A stretch of DNA of 64,000 bases, from the NCBI GenBank assembly GCA_029260165.1, contig JAJDDT010000102.1, positions 150,503 through 214,502 of the forward strand, in the 5' to 3' direction. Of this stretch, positions 26,626 through 34,709 are shown piece by piece. The position numbers were made by a program, and so were the translations under genes. The notes below the pieces were generated by a model. It searched no databases. It was not told where the DNA came from and saw only the letters and a list, made by a program, of their open reading frames with translations. This DNA comes from Phycisphaerae bacterium (lineage in GTDB: Bacteria > Planctomycetota > Phycisphaerae > UBA1845). Each line of letters starts with the position of its first letter. Within the stretch, counting starts at the first letter, position 1.

Positions 26626-27867
26626 TTAGTTGCTTCCCGGCAACAACGACAATTCAAGAATCAGGTCCAGCGTCCGACCCGTCCGCGCGATGACCTTCAC
26701 CAAACCCTCATGATACTGCGTCTGACTGAGAAAATACGTCTCGTACGATTGTCGAAGCTCAGGCTCTGGAGGTTTCTCCTTCATGTTCCGATCGACCCAG
26801 CGCACCGTCTCGGAATAACGAAAATTCTTGGACTGCACCAGATCGGTGAATTCCTTGAACCCCGAGCTGGCTGACAGCGGACTTCGCGATGCCAGATTGA
26901 GACCGGACTTCAACCGGTCAGCCCGCACCTTCACAGGCCGACTCCTCGAACCAGGCTCCACCATCGCCACCACCCCATCAGGCAGATTGTCAACCTTCAA
27001 CATCAATCGGCAATACCCCGCACACGCCATCGCATCGCTAAACGTCTGATCCCGACGTCCAGTGAACAACGGCATCGGAAAATCCTGCAACGCCACATGC
27101 ACCACACGGTCCGAGACCGCCGTCACGTTGACCCGCCCGGCGTTCGTTCTGCCTGTCCTCGCCGCCCAGTCGATCCGCACCGTCACGTCCATCCGCTCTA
27201 TCTTCCACGCGTCGAGAATCAGCTTCCCGACAATCGACTTGGAAATCGCCGTCGGCAACAACCCATCCTTGTCCACCAGCGACACGTCAGGCTTGTTCGC
27301 TTTCATCTGCCGCGTCGCGCTGTTCCAGTCGATCACCACCGCCCCGGTCGCACCCGCAGCCGACGCCATCGCGGACGAAATCTGCTGAACCGATTCGCCA
27401 TACCGATTCACCCTTAGAATCGTCTTTTTCGCAATATCGGGCGATGGCGGCGTCACAACAAACACCTTCGCCCCGAGAGCCTGACACTTCTCAATCAGCT
27501 TCCCGTAGTCAGCTTTAACCCCGGACGCCCGCTCATCATTGGGCGGCTTCATTTCGCCCTCACCAAGACCCCAGCTCAGCACGACAACCGTTGGTTTGAT
27601 CGGGGCAACAAGCTCTTCAAACATCTCACCGGCTTTGGTCAGTCGATCGTAACCACGCGAACCAACGTGCCAGAAACGAGCCCTGGACTCGGGATACTTC
27701 ACGCGAACAAAATTCTCGACAAACACACCAAAACCCGGATACGACACCGTCTTGTCACCGAAGAAAACCACGCGATCACCGTTACCCACGCCAACGGGGT
27801 CGCCATGAACCCAACCCGACGTCGCCAACAGGACAAACGCAACCATCAAACCTCGAAACCTGTTCAT
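26626..27867 (-). CDS. SGNH/GDSL-hydrolase-like exported protein with degenerate active site
   Basis: A 413-residue exported protein: signal peptide 1-22 ([16 protein letters not shown]), then an SGNH-type alpha/beta fold. Block I reads [13 protein letters not shown], so the catalytic Ser of GDS is Lys39. The block III region reads [12 protein letters not shown] without the usual Asn, and block V reads DKDGLLPT where DGxHPN would be expected, so the His is absent. All three key residues are therefore changed. The C-terminal ~200 residues are unassigned. It starts at 27867, overlapping the pdxJ stop (ATGA), so it is translationally coupled to pdxJ. Confidence 0.65.
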   Translation of the reverse strand: MNRFRGLMVAFVLLATSGWVHGDPVGVGNGDRVVFFGDKTVSYPGFGVFVENFVRVKYPESRARFWHVGSRGYDRLTKAGEMFEELVAPIKPTVVVLSWGLGEGEMKPPNDERASGVKADYGKLIEKCQALGAKVFVVTPPSPDIAKKTILRVNRYGESVQQISSAMASAAGATGAVVIDWNSATRQMKANKPDVSLVDKDGLLPTAISKSIVGKLILDAWKIERMDVTVRIDWAARTGRTNAGRVNVTAVSDRVVHVALQDFPMPLFTGRRDQTFSDAMACAGYCRLMLKVDNLPDGVVAMVEPGSRSRPVKVRADRLKSGLNLASRSPLSASSGFKEFTDLVQSKNFRYSETVRWVDRNMKEKPPEPELRQSYETYFLSQTQYHEGLVKVIARTGRTLDLILELSLLPGSN

Positions 27868-28607
27868 GAAACGCTCTCCCGCGGACCATGCCGCACCAGC
27901 AATGCCTTCATCTCGCGAACCGCCTCGCGCATACCGACGAACACCGACCGCGAGACGATCGAATGACCAATATTGAATTCCGAAAACCCGTGCAAACAAG
28001 CCACGCGCGACACATTGCGATAGGTCAACCCATGACCGCCGTGCACCTCCAACCCCCGAGCGTGTCCCGCCTTGATACCCATCGTCAACCTCATCAACGC
28101 CGCCTCGGTCTCAGACTCACCCTTCGCGTGCGCGTACCCACCCGTCCACAACTCGATCGCGTCGAATCCGACATCCGCCGACGCCTCAATCTGCTCCGGC
28201 AACGGCTCGATAAACGCGCTCACCACAATCCCCGCCTCCTTCAGCCGGGCAACAGCCACTTCCACACGATCCTTCAGCCCGACAACGTCCAGTCCACCCT
28301 CAGTCGTCAACTCCTCGCGTCGTTCGGGAACCAGTGTCGCCTGCGTGGGCTTCAGATCCACCGCAATATCGACGACCTCCTTCGCGATGGCCATCTCCAT
28401 ATTCAACTTGACGGACGTCGTTTCCTTCAAAACGCGGGCATCACGATCGTTCACATGCCGACGATCTTCACGCAGGTGAAACGTGATGCACTCCGCCCCC
28501 CCAAGCTCAGCCTCAGCCGCCGCCCACACCGGGTCAGGCTCATCCGTCCGCCTCGCCTGACGCACGGTGGCTACATGATCAATGTTGACACCCAGATGGG
28601 CCATCAA
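27864..28607 (-). CDS. pdxJ: pyridoxine 5'-phosphate synthase
   Basis: A 247-residue TIM-barrel enzyme joining 1-deoxyxylulose 5-phosphate and 3-amino-2-oxopropyl phosphate in the DXP-dependent vitamin B6 pathway. The N-terminal [15 protein letters not shown], the [16 protein letters not shown] block, [17 protein letters not shown] and HAGHGLTY-like [11 protein letters not shown] are family hallmarks. It ends with the stop overlapping the SGNH-like gene. No other B6 gene is adjacent. Confidence 0.95.
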   Translation of the reverse strand: MMAHLGVNIDHVATVRQARRTDEPDPVWAAAEAELGGAECITFHLREDRRHVNDRDARVLKETTSVKLNMEMAIAKEVVDIAVDLKPTQATLVPERREELTTEGGLDVVGLKDRVEVAVARLKEAGIVVSAFIEPLPEQIEASADVGFDAIELWTGGYAHAKGESETEAALMRLTMGIKAGHARGLEVHGGHGLTYRNVSRVACLHGFSEFNIGHSIVSRSVFVGMREAVREMKALLVRHGPRESVS

Positions 28608-28678
28608 AAACTCCCGTCAGAAACCGGAAAACCATTATAGGTGGGTGTTATTTGTTGTAAATCGAGGCGGGAAACGAA

Positions 28679-28999
28679 CTACGCGTCAGGCTCGATCGAT
28701 ACGCTCAATTTGTACGTCGCAAACTGCTCGGCGTACAACTCCGCACGCTCACGGTGCGTGACCAACAGCAATGCCACACCCGTCTCATGCGCTTCCAGCA
28801 TTTTCTCGATCGCGTCCTGAAATTCCAGCACCGTCAATTCCAGAATCTTCTCAACGACGTACCCCATGTCGTTCACATCGTCATCGTGCAGCAAGACGCG
28901 ATAGGGCGGGAGCAGTCCCGGAACAGGGAGCGTCCTCGCAGGCAACGTCGCAGCCGCCCCCTTTTCACTCATCTCGATGTCTGCAAACTCAGATGACAT
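28679..28999 (-). CDS. clpS: ATP-dependent Clp protease adaptor
   Basis: A 106-residue adaptor that binds the ClpA/ClpC N-domain and delivers N-degron substrates. The core PPYRVLLHDDDVNDMGYVVEKI contains the DDD/N end-recognition pocket residues, and VLLVTHRERAELYAEQF follows the usual ClpS pattern. AAGGA lies seven bases before the ATG at 28999, so that start is preferred over an ATG at 29023. A ~30-residue flexible N-terminal extension precedes the core. No clp ATPase gene is adjacent. Confidence 0.9.
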   Translation of the reverse strand: MSSEFADIEMSEKGAAATLPARTLPVPGLLPPYRVLLHDDDVNDMGYVVEKILELTVLEFQDAIEKMLEAHETGVALLLVTHRERAELYAEQFATYKLSVSIEPDA

Positions 29000-29059
29000 A
29001 GCCCATTCCTTCCCAGCCGTCATTCTAACCTCATCAGCCCCACAAAACCAGCGTCTTTC

Positions 29060-29698
29060 CTATTCATCGGGGCTGATACGGGCAATCTTGATCGCTCTCC
29101 GCGCTGAAAACGTCCTGCCCGTCGCAAATTCCACAAACGTCACATGAACATCGATTTCATGCCCGGGCACCAGTCGCGCACCCGGCGCAAACGGCACCGT
29201 CAGCTTGAAATAGTCCGTCCAGAATTTGCCATACCACGCCCGCCGAACCTGTTCCGGATCGTTCACCACCACCTGACTGATCAGCTTTGGCTGACCGATT
29301 CCGGAATTGTCCAGCAGCTTGATCCGAATCTCCCCCGCCCGTTTCAGCGTGTCCCCGTCCTGATCCACAGGCCTGACATAGATCACCACACCGTCGTCCC
29401 CAGGCTCTCCGTCAATATCAACACCGCTTGTGATATCCAGCAACTGCACCTCTGTGATCTCAAAAACGGGCTTTCCACCCGCCTCACCACGTCCAACCAC
29501 GTTTTGAAGCTGCCCTGTCAACACATGAATCCTCGCATCCCGCGACATCAACCGGTCGTTAAGCTCGATGATCTCCACCGTCTTGGCGTTGACCTGCTTC
29601 TCCAACTCAATCTCGCGAGGCGTGGGACCACAACCCACCACCTGCATCACGACCGCCAACACCACGCTCCGCGCTATCCAGTCATCCTTCAGTCCCAT
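29060..29698 (-). CDS. lipoprotein of unknown function
   Basis: From the ATG at 29698 the protein has 212 residues, with a signal segment (SVVLAVVMQVVGC) ending in a lipobox Cys. A coiled-coil stretch (EIELEKQVNAKTVEIIELND) comes next, then a beta-rich domain (VFEITEVQLLDITSGVDIDG ... DDGVVIYVRP). Similar small lipoproteins with a heptad-rich stem are frequent in planctomycetes. No function is known. It lies upstream of clpS on the same strand with a 60-base gap. Confidence 0.65.
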   Translation of the reverse strand: MGLKDDWIARSVVLAVVMQVVGCGPTPREIELEKQVNAKTVEIIELNDRLMSRDARIHVLTGQLQNVVGRGEAGGKPVFEITEVQLLDITSGVDIDGEPGDDGVVIYVRPVDQDGDTLKRAGEIRIKLLDNSGIGQPKLISQVVVNDPEQVRRAWYGKFWTDYFKLTVPFAPGARLVPGHEIDVHVTFVEFATGRTFSARRAIKIARISPDE

Positions 29699-29918
29699 GG
29701 CCGACGAAATACCCCCGACCGACCACAAACGCAAGGATCATCCCACACAAAAAGCACCCCCAACCGAATAACCTCCAGCCCACCCGAAAGGCACCCCGCA
29801 CAATATTGCTCATGACACCCGGGTTTGTCGTCGATATCCCCGTTCAGCGGAGATTTCTCCGCAGCAGCAGGAATAAGCCAATCCTGAAAACCGGACGACC
29901 GGGAGAGAGAACAGGAAA

Positions 29919-30692
29919 ATGCGAATTCGTACACCCCTCGTACTCCTTGCATTCAATGCACTGTCGATCAGCATAGCTCAGTCCACCTTCGCCGAACCCA
30001 TATTGCACATCCACGACGGCAGCAACAGACTCGCCACCATCGACATCGGCTCGGGGGAGATAAACCAGATCGGGCAGATGGGAAATGACACGATCACAGA
30101 CATCGCCTTCGATCCGGACGGAAACCTCTTTGGCCTGTCCTTTACACAGCTCTACGAGATCGACGTCCTCGATGCACATGCCACACCGATCGGACCCCAC
30201 GGTATCCCGTTCGGAAACGCACTCGTCTTCAATTCTGATGGAACCCTGTATGCAGCAGGAGCCACCAGCACACTGCTCTACACGATCGACACCGCCACCG
30301 GCGAAAGCAACGAACAGGGGGAAATCGGTTTCACATCAGCCGGTGACCTCGCCTTTAACGACGGCCACCTGTTTCTCAGCTCGAATTCAAACGAGCTGAT
30401 ACAAATCGACCTGACAGATACAACCGGTTCCGCCATCGGTTTCCTGGGATTCGTCGGTGTATTCGGATTGGCCACAGACGACACGGGCGTCCTCTTCGGT
30501 GTTAGCGGCACGCAGATTTTTGAAGTGGATACCACCACCGGAGCGGGGAGTCTCGTGCTCGACTACTCAGGCAATGGTCTCGGACCCGCATTCGGGACCA
30601 GCTTCGTCGCAGAAGCAATTCCGGAACCAGCAACACTCGTGCTCCTGCTCGCAGCCCTGCTCGCAACAAAGACCCGCAGAACAATTCCGTAG
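29919..30692 (+). CDS. PEP-CTERM exported protein with propeller-like repeats
   Basis: A 257-residue exported protein. A signal peptide (1-25, ending TFAEP) is followed by repeated beta-propeller-like units (LATIDIGSGEINQIGQMGN, LYTIDTATGESNEQGEIG, IFEVDTTTGAGSLVLDYSG). The C-terminus is a PEP-CTERM sorting signal at ~234: IPEP, a hydrophobic stretch, then KTRR. These tails are processed by exosortase and attached to the cell surface or exopolysaccharide. The final ~110 bases of this gene occur again downstream at 30953-31055. Confidence 0.75.
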   Translation: MRIRTPLVLLAFNALSISIAQSTFAEPILHIHDGSNRLATIDIGSGEINQIGQMGNDTITDIAFDPDGNLFGLSFTQLYEIDVLDAHATPIGPHGIPFGNALVFNSDGTLYAAGATSTLLYTIDTATGESNEQGEIGFTSAGDLAFNDGHLFLSSNSNELIQIDLTDTTGSAIGFLGFVGVFGLATDDTGVLFGVSGTQIFEVDTTTGAGSLVLDYSGNGLGPAFGTSFVAEAIPEPATLVLLLAALLATKTRRTIP

Positions 30693-30720
30693 GACAAATT
30701 CAAACGCCCGCCCTGAATTT

Positions 30721-30749
30721 TGTAGGGCAGGTGCTTGCACCTGCCGTCA
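30721..30749. repeat. palindrome family B, copy 1
   Basis: TGTAGGGCAGGTGC followed by TTGCACCTGCCGTCA: a hairpin with arms GGCAGGTGC / GCACCTGCC. Other copies are at 31050, 31999 and 61927. Confidence 0.85.
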
Positions 30750-30826
30750 CCATGACCGTTCTCAAGAGTACGCCCTCACTCAGAAAACGAACCGCCGAAA
30801 ACATAATCAAACAGCCATCAAGAACG

Positions 30827-30856
30827 TAGGTCAGGTTAAGCGTAGCGAACCTGACG
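30827..30856. repeat. palindrome family A, copy 6 (left arm of pair)
   Basis: TAGGTCAGGTTAAGCG then TAGCGAACCTGACG. It differs from copy 1 by one base at the centre (T in place of A). It faces copy 7 across exactly 62 bases. Confidence 0.85.
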
Positions 30857-30918
30857 AATTCCCCCCGTCGCGCAGCTCCATCAATTCAATGTCAATACGC
30901 ATTCTCCCCATCCCAAAT

Positions 30919-30947
30919 GTCAGGTCCGCTACGCTTAACCTGACCTA
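30919..30947. repeat. palindrome family A, copy 7 (right arm of pair)
   Basis: GTCAGGTCCGCTACG then CTTAACCTGACCTA, inverse to copy 6. It carries the GGTCC variant that is also found in the right arm of the pair at 1237. Its central base matches copy 6. Confidence 0.85.
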
Positions 30948-30952
30948 CCCGG

Positions 30953-31055
30953 CTCGGATCCGCATTCGGAACCAGCTTCGTCGCAGAAGCAATTCCGGAA
31001 CCAACAACACTCGTGCTCCTGCTCGCAACAAAACCCCACAGAACAATTCTGTAGG
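30953..31055 (+). pseudogene. duplicated 3' end of the PEP-CTERM gene
   Basis: These ~103 bases repeat 30579-30693 with high identity and a 12-base deletion. In frame they encode GSAFGTSFVAEAIPEPTTL, then VLLLATKPHRTIL and a stop, i.e. a PEP-CTERM tail without the rest of the protein. No start codon or upstream coding region is present. Confidence 0.8.
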
Positions 31056-31078
31056 GCAGGTGCTCGCACCTGCCGTCA
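31050..31078. repeat. palindrome family B, copy 2
   Basis: TGTAGGGCAGGTGC then TCGCACCTGCCGTCA. It directly follows the duplicated PEP-CTERM tail, just as copy 1 follows the intact gene (28 bases later there). Confidence 0.85.
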
Positions 31079-31145
31079 TACTCAAACGTCAAACCATCTT
31101 GGATCGCTGTCCCTTGCAACCACCAACACCAGGAACTGCCAACGG

Positions 31146-31934
31146 TCATTCCGCAATTTTCCATATGGTTCCACATTCAGGGCACCTTGTTGAATGTAGA
31201 TCTTGGAGCGAATAGCCACAACAGACGCACATCCCATGACGTTTTCGGTGCACGGCGACACGAATCGGCCAAGCGACCTGAGTCGCAAGAAAAACAACGG
31301 CGAGCGCAGCGAGTACCCATATGGGAAAAGAAACCTCGTGTAACGAGAAGAGTGACGTCTGCAATCGCCACGACTCTTCGCTGTATTCCTCTTGCGCTGC
31401 AGCCCATGTCATCGGATCATGCGACAAATGAAGCGGTGCCAGTATTCTATACTGATGGTAGTTGAATGAGGAATCACTCTTCTTGCGATAGCGCGATCCG
31501 TACCTTCCGACAGCTTCCCGGTGCTCCTCCATCCCGGGAAACTCCTCGATGATTCGGTGCTGCGAGAGAATAATCGTCCCATCAATGACGCGAATCATGC
31601 CGTAAACGTCGCTTGTGACTTGAACAATGCCCGTCCAGCCGGAAAAATGTCGAGTGTCGCTCGAAATCGACCAATGATACCGGGCCAACCACACTCCCGA
31701 GCTGCGACCGCGGTGCCTTGCAACCAGTCTATTTGCATCAAAAGGCGGAAACAAGTCAGCAGGTGGCAGAGAGTGATCACCCCCAAGGTCCGCTGGCTCG
31801 GCACGGAAGTCACCAAAGTCAATTGGATCGGCAGGCGTGAAGCTAATCATCCATAAGGCCACGACCCCCGCCGCGAAGACAAGTCCAAAGCCCAACCTAA
31901 TGAATATCCGCTTCTTGGTGATGGTGGCCAACAT
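31146..31934 (-). CDS. zinc-ribbon membrane protein, function unknown
   Basis: A 262-residue protein. TM1 is at residues ~10-32 (RLGFGLVFAAGVVALWMIS), followed by an extracytoplasmic region of ~165 residues, TM2 at ~205-225 (FPIWVLAALAVVFLATQVAW) and a cytoplasmic C-terminal ribbon, CVCCGYSLQDLHSTRCPECGT. The layout matches the gene at 6331-6801 with a longer outer part. Nothing in the outer region is recognised. It is flanked on both sides by family B palindromes. Confidence 0.7.
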   Translation of the reverse strand: MLATITKKRIFIRLGFGLVFAAGVVALWMISFTPADPIDFGDFRAEPADLGGDHSLPPADLFPPFDANRLVARHRGRSSGVWLARYHWSISSDTRHFSGWTGIVQVTSDVYGMIRVIDGTIILSQHRIIEEFPGMEEHREAVGRYGSRYRKKSDSSFNYHQYRILAPLHLSHDPMTWAAAQEEYSEESWRLQTSLFSLHEVSFPIWVLAALAVVFLATQVAWPIRVAVHRKRHGMCVCCGYSLQDLHSTRCPECGTIWKIAE

Positions 31935-31998
31935 CGGCGATGAATACCTCGCTTAAGTGCATCTCTCTTGTATGCCCCCCGCCCTCTTGCATGAGTCT

Positions 31999-32024
31999 CG
32001 TACGGCAGGTGCTCGCACCTGCCG
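31999..32024. repeat. palindrome family B, copy 3
   Basis: CGTACGGCAGGTGC then TCGCACCTGCCG. The outer flank differs (TACGG in place of TAGGG) while the hairpin arms are intact. Confidence 0.8.
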
Positions 32025-32106
32025 CAACATGCAAACCGACATCAACACACCCATACCAACGTGCACGCCTCCGCAAATGCTAACCGATCCAAACCACAAC
32101 CCAAAC

Positions 32107-32137
32107 AAAAAAACGCAACCGCTGTCAAACGGTTGCG
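32107..32137 (-). terminator. rho-independent terminator
   Basis: On the minus strand CGCAACCG and CGGTTGCG pair around an eight-base loop and are followed by seven T residues (plus-strand A at 32107-32113). It ends the transcript of the 32195-33525 gene pair, whose last stop is 58 bases upstream of the hairpin. Confidence 0.85.
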
Positions 32138-32194
32138 CTCTATCAATAACAACAACGGACCACGTCCGCCCGAACTCAATATCGTCGCGACGAC

Positions 32195-32827
32195 CTAACG
32201 ACCCCCGCGCATCCCGTGACCACCGCCCGGTCCACCGCGTCCGCCCATCTCAATACCGCGCGACTGAGCACGAGCACGCATCGCACCAAAATACGTCATC
32301 CGCTTGGCCATCGCATCCGGACTCCGCCCCTCTGATCGATTCTGCCGCTGTGCTCGCGTCTGAGAACCACGACGACCGAAAGGCCCGCGTCCCTCGTCGG
32401 CCTTCTCACCATCCTCACCCTTTTCCGCCCGGGCAGCCTCACGCTCCGCACGACGCTTCTCCCACCCTTTGCGCATCTCCTGAAACTCATCAATCTGCCG
32501 ATCCAGAATGGCGTTCTTCGCCGCCTCATCCGTGGCCGCGAAATACTCGTCCATGCGCTTGTCCCTCTCACCCATCATCACCGTACGCATGTTCCGACCT
32601 ACCTGCCGACGCTGATCCTCGGACAGATTCTCATCCCGACGAGCCTCACGCATCCGATCGAAAACCTTCGTCGGCTCCTCCGCGACCTGCTTTTTGATGG
32701 CTTCAACGGTCAGGTCCTCCGGCACAACCGGTCCTGTCGGCTCATCCGAACCACCGGAAAACGCCCAGACGCCACCACCCACAATCACCAGTCCCACAAT
32801 CGTCGCAACAATCTTTGGCTGCATCAC
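32195..32827 (-). CDS. membrane-anchored charged protein, function unknown
   Basis: A 210-residue protein with one N-terminal TM (IVATIVGLVIVGGGVWAFSGG), then a highly charged helical part (VEAIKKQVAEEPTKVFDRMR ... RQIDEFQEMRKGWEKRRAER) and a Gly/Arg-rich C-terminal tail (GGRGGPGGGHGMRGGR). The helical region would form a periplasmic rod or coil. It lies eight bases after the pseudopilin gene and ahead of a strong terminator, so the two form a two-gene operon. No family was recognised. Confidence 0.6.
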   Translation of the reverse strand: MMQPKIVATIVGLVIVGGGVWAFSGGSDEPTGPVVPEDLTVEAIKKQVAEEPTKVFDRMREARRDENLSEDQRRQVGRNMRTVMMGERDKRMDEYFAATDEAAKNAILDRQIDEFQEMRKGWEKRRAEREAARAEKGEDGEKADEGRGPFGRRGSQTRAQRQNRSEGRSPDAMAKRMTYFGAMRARAQSRGIEMGGRGGPGGGHGMRGGR

Positions 32828-32835
32828 ACAAACTC

Positions 32836-33525
32836 CTATGACTCGAAACCTCCGACGTGCCCGTCGGCGTACAAATAATTCCGATACCCGCCTACCCGCT
32901 GTTCGGACCCGCCCTCCTGCTCCTGCGTATTCGTCCGCGAGGAACGCGAGCCACCCTTGTCATGAAAATTCTGATAACCGCGCATAACCCAGACCGTGTT
33001 TGTCGGCACCGGGCTGTCGTTGCCAAAGAAATCCCGACGAATCTGACGAATCCGGTTGGCCATCTGAATAATCGTCCGCCCACGAAGCGAACCGTGCTCA
33101 TAACCATATTGGTAGCTCGACCGCTCCGTCTCGAAATAGCTCCGCCCCGCCCGAACCCCGTCGCGACTGAACCTGCCCCCGCGATCATCCGGACATTCAA
33201 ACGCCTTCGTGTCATTGCTCGTGTAAGGCCCCAACACATCGGTGAGGTAAATCGGATCGCTCGTGGAAAGCGGCGAAGGACCATACGACGGCATCTGCGA
33301 CACATGGGGGTAGATATCATTGAAATCGGTCAGATAACCCTGCATGGCAATCCCGATCCCTTTCAGGTTCGCCCCACAGGTCACCCGCTTCGCCTGCGAC
33401 CGCGCATTGCGCAACGACGGCAGCAGGATCCCGATCAGGAGCGCCAATATCGAAACCACCACCAGCAGCTCAATCAGCGTAAACCCGCCAACCCGCCGCA
33501 ATCTGAATTTCCCCAACATCATCAT
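32836..33525 (-). CDS. type II pseudopilin-like protein with DGHV tail
   Basis: A 229-residue protein from the ATG at 33525 (33522 and 33519 also possible). The N-terminus is a prepilin cleavage/methylation segment: GG before FTLIELLVVVSILALLIGI, with the Glu at +5. The globular part ends in NYLYADGHVGGFES, the H-x-DG type ending typical of the planctomycete DUF1559-like pseudopilins. These are processed by prepilin peptidase. They are very numerous in planctomycetes and their roles are mostly unknown. Confidence 0.85.
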   Translation of the reverse strand: MMMLGKFRLRRVGGFTLIELLVVVSILALLIGILLPSLRNARSQAKRVTCGANLKGIGIAMQGYLTDFNDIYPHVSQMPSYGPSPLSTSDPIYLTDVLGPYTSNDTKAFECPDDRGGRFSRDGVRAGRSYFETERSSYQYGYEHGSLRGRTIIQMANRIRQIRRDFFGNDSPVPTNTVWVMRGYQNFHDKGGSRSSRTNTQEQEGGSEQRVGGYRNYLYADGHVGGFES

Positions 33526-33621
33526 GACCCCAGGAATCGCTTTCCGCGCACAACACCTCGCCACAAACCCAAACGCATCAGCCCGCTTGATATTGCGAGC
33601 AAAACCTGAAATATCGCGGGA

Positions 33622-33972
33622 TTAAGTCAACGCCGCGCCATACGCAGTCTCACTGAACCCGACGATCAACGTCGTCCCAACCCGAATCGTCGGTGCCCGC
33701 AGCTTCCCGCCGGGGCCTAAAAGGCCCTTGAGCAATACCTCCCGACCTGGGCGATCTGTTATCATATCGTACGATACCACCTTTTTTCCCCTGGCGATGA
33801 CAATTTTCGACATCTCACCCGCCAGTTTCAGCGCCTCCGCCCCCTCGTAAGACACCTTCCTCGCGTCGATCTGGTTTTTCACGTTCACACCATTTTCCGC
33901 AAGGAACCCTTGCGATTTTCTGCAGGATGTTCACCCCGCCCGGTGATAGTACCACGCAATTTCCCTGACCAT
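33622..33972 (-). CDS. ArsC-like thioredoxin-fold selenoprotein (UGA read as Sec)
   Basis: Reading from the ATG at 33972 with the in-frame TGA at 33931-33933 decoded as selenocysteine gives a 116-residue protein: MVREIAWYYHRAG-U-TSCRK, then FLAENGVNVKNQIDARK and the C-terminal LRAPTIRVGTTLIVGF. U14 and Cys17 make a UxxC redox motif exactly where ArsC-family (seleno)proteins have CxxC. The open frame from a GTG at 33888 alone would remove the redox site and first strand. GAGGTG sits six bases before the ATG. A hairpin at 33898-33914 lies 23 bases after the UGA. The fold suggests a thiol/selenol oxidoreductase; the substrate is unknown. Confidence 0.82.
33898..33914 (-). promoter_or_regulatory. 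bacterial SECIS-like hairpin
   Basis: On the minus strand CGCAAGG, loop GTT, CCTTGCG forms a perfect seven-base stem. The loop begins with G and lies 23 bases downstream of the UGA at 33931-33933, within the 16-37 base window known for bacterial SECIS elements. It lies inside the coding sequence, as bacterial SECIS elements do. Confidence 0.7.
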
Positions 33973-34103
33973 CCGAAACACCTCAGTTCAGCAAAACGGT
34001 CATTCTCAGCACCCACCGCATTGTAATTGGCCCACCGTAACGGGCCAACCGGCTTTGAAGAATTTGCGGCGTCGCTTATATTCGGATCGGAGGAAATCGA
34101 CCC

Positions 34104-34676
34104 ATGCCGGACACCCCCGACGACGCCCTTTTGTTCTCGGCCACCTACGACGAAATCGGGACGCGCATCGTCGATCTGGTCAATCAGGTGGGTTTTTTGT
34201 ACCGGTACCCGGATTTGGCGGGGGTGACGCTGGCGTGCATCAGCCAACACCTTCAACCGCTTCAGAAGCTACTGGCCAACTGCGCCAAGCTGCGCGAGGC
34301 GTTCAGCCTGCTTGACTACAAGGACGGATCGACCTTCGGCGACTACACCGGTTCTGATCCGTTACAGGCGGCGTTTGATTATGGCCTGGCTGGTTTCGAC
34401 ATCGTCCTTCAATCCCTTCGTCAGGAGCTTGAGGCTGAACCTTCCGATGACGGCGTCGGGGAATTGCGGACGGTCCTGAGTTCGGGAGATCGCCCAAACC
34501 CGAAAAAACTGTTGGCGGTCACGGATGCGATCGATCGTTTGGGGCCCCGGGTGCTCGAGCGTGCGTCAGCTTCATTCACACCGCTTCCCGAGGTTGAATG
34601 GCAAAAACTGCGGCTGGTTCTGGTCTATTTCCTGCTCGATTTGCAACATGCCCCTCAGAATGGCGGGAAAGCGTGA
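34104..34676 (+). CDS. uncharacterised helical protein upstream of neuABC
   Basis: A 190-residue mostly helical soluble protein (YDEIGTRIVDLVNQVGFLYR, AFDYGLAGFDIVLQSLRQEL). GGAGG about ten bases before the ATG gives a strong ribosome binding site. It ends 33 bases before neuA on the same strand, so it may be the first gene of that operon. No TM segment, signal peptide or known motif was seen, and the link to sialic-acid-type metabolism rests on position only. Confidence 0.6.
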   Translation: MPDTPDDALLFSATYDEIGTRIVDLVNQVGFLYRYPDLAGVTLACISQHLQPLQKLLANCAKLREAFSLLDYKDGSTFGDYTGSDPLQAAFDYGLAGFDIVLQSLRQELEAEPSDDGVGELRTVLSSGDRPNPKKLLAVTDAIDRLGPRVLERASASFTPLPEVEWQKLRLVLVYFLLDLQHAPQNGGKA

Positions 34677-34709
34677 AGTCGCCGCGATTTCAGGACCGAT
34701 AAATCACAA

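Larger units (their letters stand above)
30693..31145. other. repeat-rich intergenic region after the PEP-CTERM gene
   Basis: This 453-base stretch contains no gene. In order it holds family B palindrome (30721-30749), a family A inverted pair (30827-30856, 30919-30947), a duplicated PEP-CTERM gene tail (30953-31055) and another family B palindrome (31050-31078). The arrangement suggests repeated rearrangement or copying around these palindromes. Confidence 0.75.

Noticed and set aside
33622..33888. Short version of the ArsC-like gene starting at GTG 33888
   Set aside because: It lacks the first strand and the redox motif, and its ribosome binding site is poor. The longer version through UGA fits the family much better.
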